Source: Jatrophihabitans cynanchi (lineage in GTDB: Bacteria; Actinomycetota; Actinomycetes; Mycobacteriales; Jatrophihabitantaceae). Taken from it: a stretch of 64,000 nucleotides of DNA. Made by a program: the position numbers and the translations under genes. Location of the stretch: the NCBI RefSeq assembly GCF_027247405.1, contig NZ_CP097463.1, forward strand, positions 2,170,001 to 2,234,000, in the 5' to 3' direction. This document shows positions 56,918-64,000 of this stretch, one piece after another. The notes under the pieces were generated by a model that was not told the origin of the DNA, ran no database searches, and saw nothing but the letters and a program-made list of their open reading frames with translations. The stretch's first letter is position 1. The number at the start of each line of letters is the position of its first letter.

Positions 56918-58111
56918 GTGGTCCGACTGCCGCCGCGGCTGCGCCCGCTGTTCCCGTACCTCAAGCCGGCATACGTCACGACCACGCGGCTGGTGGCACC
57001 GGTCGGGGTCCGGCTCAGCCGGCGCCGTGGCGGTTGGCTGCCGGTCGGAGTCGCGCCCACCCTGGAGCGGGCGGCGGCTGATTCCGGTGGCCGCTGCGTT
57101 ACCGCGCGGCCCGCGGAGCGGATCGAACGTCCGGCGATGCGCGGCTACCCGGCCGGAACCGCCCTCGCCGACAGGCGCGACGGCGAGCGCGTCGAGCGGG
57201 TCGCCGTCGCCGAACTGCCGCGCGGCCGCGTGCTCGGGCCGCACCGCGCGGTGATCACCGGCACCGGCGAGCTGGTACAGGACGTGAGCTGGTACTTCGG
57301 GACGCGGCGGCCCCGCGAGCATCCGCTGTTCCTGAACCCGTTCCCCGCGGCACCGCTGCAGCTCGACGGTCGCGTCGGCGTGCTGGCGGCACGCGGCGAC
57401 GGCAACTACTACCACTTCCTGATGGACGTGCTCACCCGGCTCGGCGTCCTGGAACAGGCGCCTGATGTCGCGCCGCCACAACGGTGGTACGTGCCGCAAC
57501 GACTCCGTTTCCAGCGCGAACTGCTCGACCTGTTCGCCATCGACGTGGCCCAGCGGATCGATGCCGACCTGCACCCGCACGTCCGCGCCGAGACCCTCGT
57601 CGTCGCCGGACCACCCGCGATGGTCGAGAAGAACCCGCCGTGGGCAGTGCGGTTCCTGCGCTCACGGCTGCTTCCTGCGGTCGCACCGGCCGGTGGCGCG
57701 CGCCGACTGTACGTGACACGCGGGTCGGCAGCGAACAACCGCGCGGTCGTGAACGAACCAGACGTGCTGGCGCTGCTGCGCGATCGCGGCTTCGAGAGCA
57801 TCGACCCCGGCGCGCTGTCGGTGCGCGAGCAGATCGGCGCGTTCGGCTGTGCCGACCTCGTCGTGTCCCCACACGGGGCGGCGCTGACGAACCTGGTGTT
57901 CGTGCCGCCGGGCGCAGGCGTCGTCGAGCTGTTTCCCGCCGGCTGCGTGCTCCCGGACTTCTGGCGGCTCGCCTGCGGCGTCCCTGGCCTGCGCTACCGC
58001 TACCTCTCGGCACCCGGCGGCCCGCGGCGGCCGACCCGCGCCGGCACGATCGTGCGCGACATCCGGGTGGATCTCGACGCGCTCACCGCGATGTTGGACG
58101 AGCTGGCCTGA
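56918..58111 (+). CDS. GT61-family glycosyltransferase
   Basis: A 397-residue glycosyltransferase with the GT61 (DUF563) pattern: GDGNYYHFLMDVLTRLGVLE in the N-terminal part, RRLYVTRGSAANNRAVVNE, LRDRGFESIDPGALSVREQIGAFGCADLVVSPHGAALTNLVFVPPGAGVVELFP. GT61 members include xylosyl- and arabinosyltransferases; donor unknown here. GTG 56918 follows the FkbM stop by 4 bases. No membrane helix, so it is a cytosolic enzyme acting on the lipid-linked intermediate. Confidence 0.88.
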   Translation: MVRLPPRLRPLFPYLKPAYVTTTRLVAPVGVRLSRRRGGWLPVGVAPTLERAAADSGGRCVTARPAERIERPAMRGYPAGTALADRRDGERVERVAVAELPRGRVLGPHRAVITGTGELVQDVSWYFGTRRPREHPLFLNPFPAAPLQLDGRVGVLAARGDGNYYHFLMDVLTRLGVLEQAPDVAPPQRWYVPQRLRFQRELLDLFAIDVAQRIDADLHPHVRAETLVVAGPPAMVEKNPPWAVRFLRSRLLPAVAPAGGARRLYVTRGSAANNRAVVNEPDVLALLRDRGFESIDPGALSVREQIGAFGCADLVVSPHGAALTNLVFVPPGAGVVELFPAGCVLPDFWRLACGVPGLRYRYLSAPGGPRRPTRAGTIVRDIRVDLDALTAMLDELA

Positions 58112-58117
58112 CGCGCT

Positions 58118-58939
58118 TCAGGCGTGCGGCGGTGCGGGCATTCGCAGGTGCGGCTGGGTGTCGGCCCACTCGGCGATCTCACGGGCCAGCTGCGTGCCTA
58201 TCTCGCGATGCAGCTGTGGCGAGTAGTGGAAGCCGTCCGGGGTGGCCGCGTCGACATCGCCGTCGGCGTACTTGGTCACCAGCTCGCTGGTGCGGAACAG
58301 CCGCACGTTCGGCAGGTCTACGCGCGCGACCATCTCGGCGATCGCGTCGTTCATCACGGCGATCCGCTCGGTCATGCCGGGGAACCAGCTGCGATACCTC
58401 GTGGCCGGCGGCAGCAGCTCGAACACGAACACCAGCGGGCTGCCCACCTTCTGCAGCTGGCTGATCAACGCCTGCAGATCCGCGGCGACGTTGCGTGGTC
58501 GCGAGCGGCGAAGCGTCGGGTCCAGCACCGTATCCAGCTTGGCCTGCAGTTTGGCGAGCGCCATCCACACCGGGCGAAGCACGTGCTTGCGGTACAGGTT
58601 GGTGATGCGCCGCGGTCGGGTACGCAGGCTGTTCGCGTGCCGTTCCAGCCAGCGCGGCAGGAACAGGTGGATCGTCTCGTAGTGCCCGTACACCAGCACG
58701 ACGACGTCCGGCGAGTAGCCGAGCACCTCCTTCTCCCAGCGCAGCAACGTGGTGCTGGTGCGCTCGGACGCGACCGAGATCGTCTCGACCCGTACCGGCC
58801 GGCCGGACGCGAGCAGCTCGGCCTCGATCGCGCGCGGGAACGCGAAGTCGGTGCGCGGGCCGCCCATGCCCGAGAGCCAGTTCACGGTGGACGCGCCCTT
58901 GACCAGCACGCGGATGGGCATCGGAAGCGGGGCGGACAT
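58118..58939 (-). CDS. SGNH/GDSL-like hydrolase
   Basis: A 273-residue SGNH-type protein without signal peptide. The block I serine is probably in VKGASTVNWLSGMGG, block III in DVVVLVYGHYE (Gly and His where Asn is usual), and the catalytic Asp/His in PDGFHYSPQLHREIG. It may remove or transfer O-acetyl groups on the glycan precursor. It is on the minus strand against the surrounding genes, converging on the GT61 gene with a 6-base gap. Confidence 0.75.
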   Translation of the reverse strand: MSAPLPMPIRVLVKGASTVNWLSGMGGPRTDFAFPRAIEAELLASGRPVRVETISVASERTSTTLLRWEKEVLGYSPDVVVLVYGHYETIHLFLPRWLERHANSLRTRPRRITNLYRKHVLRPVWMALAKLQAKLDTVLDPTLRRSRPRNVAADLQALISQLQKVGSPLVFVFELLPPATRYRSWFPGMTERIAVMNDAIAEMVARVDLPNVRLFRTSELVTKYADGDVDAATPDGFHYSPQLHREIGTQLAREIAEWADTQPHLRMPAPPHA

Positions 58940-59028
58940 GTCGCTCGCGGACTCCTACGGGTTCACGGCACCGTGCCGGGCACGGCGCCGAACTGACAAC
59001 GGCGGAACCGGTTACTAGTGTCTGCGAA

Positions 59029-59607
59029 ATGTCGTCATCTGGCATCTCGGGGGAACTGAGCCTGCGCGAGCTGGTGTTCTCCGACCTCGCGCGGCACCGC
59101 GCCGACGCCCGGCCGAGTTGGCTCAAGGTGTTCGCCCGCTGCCTGACGGTGCCGGGCATGATCGCCTCGCTCGTCCTGCGCAGCCAGCAGGTGCTGCACC
59201 GCTCGGGTCACGTGCGCCTGGCCGCGATGCTGCGCACGGTCGCGGTGGTCCTGGTGAGCGCGGACTTCGGGCCGGGCATGCAGATCGGCACCGGCCTGCT
59301 GCTGGCACACCCGGTCGGCGTCAACATCGGCTACGGCGTGCGGATCGGCAACAACGTCACCTTCGCCGGAGGCGTCACCGCGGCGGCGCGCTATTACGAC
59401 AACCGCGGCCCGCAGGAGTTCGCCACGATCTGCGACGGCGCCACGATCGGCGCCCACGCCGTGCTCGTCGGCGGTGTGCGGATCGGCGAGAACGCCGTTG
59501 TCGGCGCGAACTCGGTGGTGCTCAAGGACGTGCCGGACAACGCGGTGGTGCTGGGCAGTCCGGCGCGCCAGATCGGCGTCAACGCGCCGGTGCCCTCACC
59601 CGCGTGA
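59029..59607 (+). CDS. Serine O-acetyltransferase-like hexapeptide acyltransferase
   Basis: A 192-residue left-handed beta-helix transferase: [31 protein letters not shown], then [47 protein letters not shown]. It resembles CysE and EPS-locus acetyltransferases; catalytic His lies in LLLAHPVGV. In this setting it more likely acetylates a sugar than serine. ATG 59029. The 3' end overlaps the convergent acyltransferase gene by 12 bases. Confidence 0.85.
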   Translation: MSSSGISGELSLRELVFSDLARHRADARPSWLKVFARCLTVPGMIASLVLRSQQVLHRSGHVRLAAMLRTVAVVLVSADFGPGMQIGTGLLLAHPVGVNIGYGVRIGNNVTFAGGVTAAARYYDNRGPQEFATICDGATIGAHAVLVGGVRIGENAVVGANSVVLKDVPDNAVVLGSPARQIGVNAPVPSPA

Positions 59608-60249
59608 CGGGTCGTGCCGGGCGATGAAGCCGGCGACGTCCGGGCTGTCGATCTCGTGCCGCAGCTCGGCCACCTTCTCGGCCGGCCAGTCCCACCAGCT
59701 GATCCGCAGCAGCGCGGCTCGGGTCGGCTCGTCGAAGCGGTACTTGACCAGCCGCGCCGGGTTCCCCGCGACGATCGAGTACGGCTCGACGTCCTTGGTG
59801 ACGACGGCGCGCGAGGCGACGATCGCGCCGTCCCCGATGGTGACCCCGGACATGATCAGCGCCTCGTATCCGACGACCACGTCGTTGCCGATCACCACCG
59901 GGCCGCGGCTGTGGATCGAGCCGTCCGGGACCACCCACGATCCGGCCTCGCGGTGGATGTGCACCGCGCTGACGTAGTCCGAGCGGTGCAGCCCGCCGTG
60001 CAGGATCGTCGCGGTGTGATTGAGCACGCTGTACTTACCGATGCGCACCGGTTCGCCGTCGGCCGCGTTGTACTGCACCAGCCGCAGATCCGCGCTGGAC
60101 GTGTCGTCGACGACCACGCGCCGCCGCGGGTCGCCGGAGAAGTTCGCCTCGGCGCCGTAGATCCACAGCTGCACCCGACGCTTGGCGATCATGTTCAGGC
60201 GCGACGCGACGCCGGGCCGCTCCGGTTGCAGGCTGTGCCGGTTGGTCAC
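59596..60249 (-). CDS. Xenobiotic-acetyltransferase-like hexapeptide acyltransferase
   Basis: A 217-residue hexapeptide transferase of the XAT/CatB type: [35 protein letters not shown] (with the family's His), [79 protein letters not shown]. The C-terminal WWDW motif is typical. It probably acetylates sugars in the polymer. I prefer GTG 60249; ATG 60192 is possible. Confidence 0.85.
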   Translation of the reverse strand: MTNRHSLQPERPGVASRLNMIAKRRVQLWIYGAEANFSGDPRRRVVVDDTSSADLRLVQYNAADGEPVRIGKYSVLNHTATILHGGLHRSDYVSAVHIHREAGSWVVPDGSIHSRGPVVIGNDVVVGYEALIMSGVTIGDGAIVASRAVVTKDVEPYSIVAGNPARLVKYRFDEPTRAALLRISWWDWPAEKVAELRHEIDSPDVAGFIARHDPSRG

Positions 60250-60350
60250 GGCTCGCAGGCTAGCGCGCGTGGACGCCCTGCGCTCGACGAGCGCAACCAC
60301 CCGAACCGGGTTAGCCTGACGCCACCAGCGACGAGCGGGAGATCAGGCGA

Positions 60351-60611
60351 ATGGGCGTTTCGGCGGACAAGTGCACGGCCGACGTGCAGGGCGTGCTCAC
60401 CACGTTTCTCGCCCGCATCGACAAGCCGGCCGGGTTCGGTCTGGACACGTCGCTGTACGCGGGCGGCCTCGGACTGGACTCGCTGGAGACGGCCGAGCTG
60501 TCCGCGCTGCTCGAGGACGAACTCGGCACCGACCCGTTCAGCTCGGGCGTCATGCCGCAGACCGTCGGCGAGCTGAGCGCGTTCTACGGCCGCGGCGCAG
60601 GCGCCCGCTGA
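60351..60611 (+). CDS. Acyl carrier protein
   Basis: An 86-residue acyl carrier protein; the phosphopantetheine attachment Ser is in GGLGLDSLETAELSALLEDELG (near residue 43). It differs from the fatty-acid-synthase ACP in context: an adenylate-forming ligase and a ketoreductase-like SDR follow directly (13 bases, then a 4-base overlap). It probably carries an acyl group used to decorate the polysaccharide or lipid carrier. Confidence 0.88.
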   Translation: MGVSADKCTADVQGVLTTFLARIDKPAGFGLDTSLYAGGLGLDSLETAELSALLEDELGTDPFSSGVMPQTVGELSAFYGRGAGAR

Positions 60612-60624
60612 TCGAGTTGCTGCG

Positions 60625-61989
60625 TTGATCGAACTGTTGCGGCGGGCGGCCGCGCAGGATGCCGACCGGCCCGCCATCGTCCTGGACGAGTACACCCGCA
60701 GCTACGGCGAACTCGTCCATGCGGCAGAGTCCGTAGCGGCCGCGCTGACCGACCGCGGGATCCGCCGGTTCGCAAGCGTCGAGCACGACGCGGCGACCGC
60801 CGCCGCACTGCTCGCCGGTGCCTCGCTCGCCGGCGCCGAGGCCTGCCAGTACCCGCCGATCCCGGCCGACGCGGACACCGCCGCCGACGAGATCATCGCG
60901 CGCGCACAGCGGTTCGACCATGAGGTTGTCGTGGCTGCGCGCGCGCTCGAGCTGCCCGGCCTGACCAGCCTCGCGGCGAGCGAGCTGACCGGAACCGAAG
61001 CGACCCGGCCGGCCCCACCGGAGCACCGGCCACACCTGGTGCTCACCACCGGCACCACCGGTACCCCTCGTGGCGTGCTGCACGACTGGAACCGGCTGCT
61101 GCGCGCGACGCAGCGCATCGCGCCCGGCGCGGGCCAGCGCTGGCTGCTCGCCTACGGACTGCACCAGTTCGCCGGGCTGCAACTGCTGCTGCACGTGTTC
61201 GCGGCCGGCGCCACGCTCATCGCCCCGGCGCCACGCCGCCCGCGCGAGGGGCTGGCCGCGATGCGCGCGCACGGTGTCACGCACGCGAGCGCGACGCCCA
61301 CGTACTGGCGCTTCCTGCTCGCGGAACTGCACGCGGACGGCGGCCCGGTTCCCGCGCTCACCCAGCTCACCCTCGGCGGCGAGCCGATTCCCGGCCCACT
61401 GCTGGACGAACTGGCCGGCACATTCCCGTCCGCGCACATCTCGCAGGTCTACGCGGCGAGCGAGTTCGGCTCCACCGGGTCGGTCCGCGACGGCCGCAAC
61501 GGGCTCACCCTCGAGGTGCTGCAGCGTGGCGAGGACGCCGACGTCGCGATGAAGATCGTCGATGGCGAGCTGTGGGTGCGATCGCGGGTGGGCATGCTCG
61601 GCTACTACGGCCAACCCGCGGTGGACGCGGACGGCTGGCGCGCCACGGGCGATCTCGTCGAGATCGTGGACGGGCGCATCCAGTTCCGCGGCCGCTCGTC
61701 CGAGATCATCAACGTGGGCGGGGTGAAGGTGCATCCGCTGCCGATCGAGGAGTTGGTCGCAACGGTGCCCGGCGTGGCCCTCGCGCGCGCCTTCGGCCGC
61801 CCGAACCCGCTCACCGGCTCGATCGTCGCGCTGGAAGTGGTAGCCACGACGGGTGCCGAGCAAGGGGTGGTCGAGGCCGCGATCCGCGGCGCCTGCGCCG
61901 AGTTGCCCGCGGCGGCCCGGCCGCGCAGCATCCGGTTCGTCGACGCCATCGCCACGGCCGGCGACAAGATCGCCCGGGCGTCGGCATGA
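60625..61989 (+). CDS. Short AMP-dependent acyl/aryl ligase
   Basis: A 454-residue ANL-family ligase, shorter than typical acyl-CoA synthetases. Motif A3 is [15 protein letters not shown]5 [11 protein letters not shown]7 [11 protein letters not shown]8 [18 protein letters not shown], and the catalytic lysine is in the terminal GDKIARAS. It most likely activates an acid and loads it on the adjacent ACP. TTG 60625 is the start I can support (13 bases after the ACP stop). The acid cannot be predicted. Confidence 0.88.
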   Translation: MIELLRRAAAQDADRPAIVLDEYTRSYGELVHAAESVAAALTDRGIRRFASVEHDAATAAALLAGASLAGAEACQYPPIPADADTAADEIIARAQRFDHEVVVAARALELPGLTSLAASELTGTEATRPAPPEHRPHLVLTTGTTGTPRGVLHDWNRLLRATQRIAPGAGQRWLLAYGLHQFAGLQLLLHVFAAGATLIAPAPRRPREGLAAMRAHGVTHASATPTYWRFLLAELHADGGPVPALTQLTLGGEPIPGPLLDELAGTFPSAHISQVYAASEFGSTGSVRDGRNGLTLEVLQRGEDADVAMKIVDGELWVRSRVGMLGYYGQPAVDADGWRATGDLVEIVDGRIQFRGRSSEIINVGGVKVHPLPIEELVATVPGVALARAFGRPNPLTGSIVALEVVATTGAEQGVVEAAIRGACAELPAAARPRSIRFVDAIATAGDKIARASA

Positions 61990-62714
61990 GCGCGCGGGTG
62001 GTGATCGTGACAGGCGGCAGCCGCGGTCTCGGCGCCGGCATCGTCGCGTCCTACCTGCGCTCCGGCGACAAGGTTGCCACCTGTGCCCGCGCCGCCACCC
62101 AACAGGTCGACTCGTGGATCACCGAAAGCGGCGAACGGTTCCTGTTCCAGCCGGCCGACCTGTCCCGCGCGGACGACGCCAAGGCCTTCGTCGACGCGGT
62201 GATCGCCCGATGGGGGCGGGTCGACGTGCTGGTGAACAACGCGGGCGTCGCGCGGGACGGGGTGCTCGGGCTGGCCAGCGACGAGGATATCGACGTGGTC
62301 ATCGACCTGAACCTCAAGGGCACGATCTACATGACGCGGTTGGTCAGCAGGCGCATGCTCGCGAACCGCAGCGGCAGCATCGTCAACATCTCCTCGATCG
62401 TCGGCCGCTCCGGCTATCGCGGTCTCGCCGTGTACAGCGCCACCAAGGCCGCGCTCGACGGCTTCACCAGGGCGATGGCGCGCGAGCTCGGATCGCGCGG
62501 CATCACCGTGAACTCGGTCGCACCCGGCTACCTGCGCACCGAGTTGAGTCACGGGCTGGACGAGCAGCAGTTGGAGCAGATCGTGCGGCGCACCCCGGCC
62601 GGACGCCTCGGTGAGCCCGAGGACATCGCGCGCACAGTGCAGTTCCTCACCGACCCGGCGAACAGCTATCTGACCGGCCAGGTTCTGGTCGTCGACGGCG
62701 GGCTCACCGGCTGA
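61986..62714 (+). CDS. FabG-like 3-oxoacyl-ACP reductase (SDR)
   Basis: A 242-residue classical [15 protein letters not shown] (NADP-binding), NNAGVARDG, catalytic [22 protein letters not shown] (Ser, Tyr, Lys) and [10 protein letters not shown]. It is FabG-like and probably reduces a beta-keto group on the ACP-bound chain made by the neighbours. No ketosynthase is in the visible part of the cluster. ATG 61986 overlaps the ligase stop. Confidence 0.92.
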   Translation: MSARVVIVTGGSRGLGAGIVASYLRSGDKVATCARAATQQVDSWITESGERFLFQPADLSRADDAKAFVDAVIARWGRVDVLVNNAGVARDGVLGLASDEDIDVVIDLNLKGTIYMTRLVSRRMLANRSGSIVNISSIVGRSGYRGLAVYSATKAALDGFTRAMARELGSRGITVNSVAPGYLRTELSHGLDEQQLEQIVRRTPAGRLGEPEDIARTVQFLTDPANSYLTGQVLVVDGGLTG

Positions 62715-62758
62715 GCGTTCGCGTGGCGAGGTCCGCCGGGCTGGGAGAGGATTGCCCG

Positions 62759-63865
62759 GTGCCGATGACCGTGCTCGTCGAGCCGCACCCCAGTGGGCAC
62801 CGCTTCCAGGCGGTCGCCAACGTCGCGCTGCTCGCGGCCCGCACGAGCGACGTGCTGCTGCTGACCTCGGTGGGCGCGACAGCGAGCGAGGAGTTCGCGG
62901 CGTACCTCTCCGACGTCCCGATCAAGGTCGAGGAGCGGTTCGCGGCCATCCTGCCGTCGACCCGCGAGCAGGCTCGCGCGATCGCGCAGGCGTGCCGCGC
63001 CGGCGACGTCGCGACCGTGGTGCTGATGGACGCCGACCAGGCGCTCAAGCGGTGGTGGTTCGTCGCCCCACGTGTATTGCGCCGGCTGCCCCGCCGGCCG
63101 CGGGTCGTGTTCATGCTGACCCGCTACCCCGCGCGCCTGTCGCTCACCGACCGCACCGGCTGGAAACTGCGGCTCAGCAAGGCGATCCTCGTGCTCGCCG
63201 CGATGGCGACCGGCAGCCTGCACCGCGTGGCCGGGTTCGCCGGCCGCGACGATCTGACGCGGGGCCGGCTGGTGAAGCGGGCGCGCGATCCCGCCGTCTG
63301 CCTTGCGCACTCGCGCGATCGCGCCCGGCTGCGCGCCGAACTCGGGCTGCCGGGGAACCGAAGCCTGGTCGGCATCTTCGGCGTGCTCACCGACCGCAAG
63401 CACGCACCGCTGGTGCTCGGGGCGATCGGCGCATCCGGTTGCGACGCCGACCTGCTGCTCGCCGGCCGGGTCAAGCCGGACGTTGCGGCGTGGCTGGACG
63501 CGTTGCCGGATGCCTTACGCAGCAGGGTGATCGTGCGCGACGGGTTCCTGGCCAACGCCACACTCGATGCACTGGTCGCATCGGTCGACGTGGTGGCGAT
63601 CGCGATGACCAACAACGGCCCGAGCGGCATCATGGGCAAGGCACTCGCCGCCGGCGTCCCGGTGGTGTCGGCCGGCTCGACGGTGCGCGCCCGGGAACTG
63701 GCGGCAACCGGCAACGGCGAGGCTGCCGAGTTGACCGCCGCCGGCCTGGGCGCGGCACTGGGCCGAATCCTCTGCCGCGGCGGGGCGCCGGTACGTCCGC
63801 CGCGCGTCCCACCGGCGACCGGCGAGAGCTTCGCGGCAACCCTGCTCGGCCTGGACGGATCGTGA
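62759..63865 (+). CDS. Glycosyltransferase, GT-B type
   Basis: A 368-residue protein with GT-B character: N-terminal VLVEPHPSGHRFQAVANVALLAARTSDVLLLTS, C-terminal nucleotide-sugar half with SLVGIFGVLTDRKHAPLVLGAI, ADLLLAGRVKPDVAAWL, DGFLANATLDALVASVDVVAIAMTNNGPSGIMGKALAAGVPVVS, the E-x7-E-like region of GT4 enzymes being replaced by SGIMGKALAAGVP. GTG 62759 is supported by GGGAGAGGA about 9 bases upstream. It probably adds one sugar of the repeat unit. Confidence 0.75.
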   Translation: MPMTVLVEPHPSGHRFQAVANVALLAARTSDVLLLTSVGATASEEFAAYLSDVPIKVEERFAAILPSTREQARAIAQACRAGDVATVVLMDADQALKRWWFVAPRVLRRLPRRPRVVFMLTRYPARLSLTDRTGWKLRLSKAILVLAAMATGSLHRVAGFAGRDDLTRGRLVKRARDPAVCLAHSRDRARLRAELGLPGNRSLVGIFGVLTDRKHAPLVLGAIGASGCDADLLLAGRVKPDVAAWLDALPDALRSRVIVRDGFLANATLDALVASVDVVAIAMTNNGPSGIMGKALAAGVPVVSAGSTVRARELAATGNGEAAELTAAGLGAALGRILCRGGAPVRPPRVPPATGESFAATLLGLDGS

Positions 63866-64000
63866 GCACCGCGGCGGGCAGCGGCGCCGGCGGGCTGAAT
63901 GCGGTGGCCCGCAGCGCGCTCGCGCGGCTCGCCTCGTTCCTGCCGACCGCGGTCGCCACGCTGCTGACCAGCCGGCTGATCATCTCCCGGTTCGGCATCG
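63862..64000 (+). CDS. Wzx-type polysaccharide flippase, N-terminal part only
   Basis: The 46 visible codons from GTG 63862 (overlapping the previous stop) read SGAGGLNAVARSALARLASFLPTAVATLLTSRLIISRFGI, the beginning of a polytopic polysaccharide-export (Wzx/MATE-like) protein, with the first helix and the RFG motif after it. The rest lies beyond the window. In this cluster it would flip the lipid-linked repeat unit for the Wzy-like polymerase. Confidence 0.6.
   Translation, partial: MSTAAGSGAGGLNAVARSALARLASFLPTAVATLLTSRLIISRFGI

Overview
The window is a high-GC bacterial chromosome segment with densely packed genes, many GTG starts, ATGA/GTGA start-stop overlaps and actinobacterial families (Ssd/TadA, MarP, Crp, paired ArsA ATPases, PonA2-like PBP with PASTA, DUF3040, DUF4012, DUF4244, 13E12-type HNH). 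Bases 11000-35800 follow, with losses and insertions, the gene order known from mycobacteria around Rv3657c-Rv3683, so the organism is an actinomycete. A Frankineae/Jatrophihabitans-like lineage is my guess only, because no 16S rRNA is present.

Bases 1-7260. A 5'-truncated ankyrin protein and an APH(6)-type kinase lead into a mercury-type locus. It holds a MerR with the three Hg(II)-binding cysteines at the spacing of Tn501 MerR, two mer-operator-like GTAC-N4-GTAC sites in back-to-back promoters, a divergent unknown membrane protein, a small thioredoxin-fold protein, a second MerR, an ABC ATPase with two permeases, and a MerB-like organomercurial lyase. No MerA or MerT is in the window. I propose an organomercurial cleavage plus ABC efflux module.

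Bases 7260-14400. This is a rearranged Tad/Flp pilus region. An ssd-tadA-tadBC operon (tadB and tadC fused in one frame) lies several kb from a broken DUF4244 gene on the same strand. Between them are an MFS transporter, two N-terminal gene stubs joined by a deletion, and a pentapeptide-repeat protein. A 15-bp sequence with DnaA-box-like flanks occurs once upstream of ssd and once upstream of the DUF4244 stub.

Bases 14400-35900. The conserved core block: HAD phosphatase, Rv3662c-like protein, holin-like protein, epoxide-hydrolase-like protein, MarP, Nudix, Nth, Crp, MBL-fold, Nudix, RidA, ArsA pair, PonA2-like PBP, YqeY, metallophosphoesterase and tRNA-Pro. A nuclease-like gene flanked by two copies of a long palindrome, a sedolisin protease, a cupredoxin lipoprotein and an orphan FtsX-like permease interrupt it. 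The whiB4/wblA gene normally found between the ArsA pair and the PBP is missing.

Bases 36000-48500. Accessory and regulatory genes: an unknown two-gene cassette beside the tRNA, an F420-dependent-reductase-like protein, an NmrA pseudogene, a MarR/YceI pair with a long palindromic operator, a LAL-type LuxR regulator, a Gdx-like SMR exporter, a BlaI/M56 pair with a candidate operator upstream of its operon, a SufR-like regulator divergent from a DoxX-like protein, and an HNH remnant.

Bases 48500-64000. An exopolysaccharide cluster running off the right edge: DUF4012 protein, LAFTG-anchored surface protein, GDP-mannose 3,5-epimerase-like enzyme, BY-kinase, polymerase/ligase, two FkbM methyltransferases, GT61, SGNH hydrolase, two hexapeptide acyltransferases, an ACP/AMP-ligase/ketoreductase trio, a glycosyltransferase and the start of a Wzx-type flippase.
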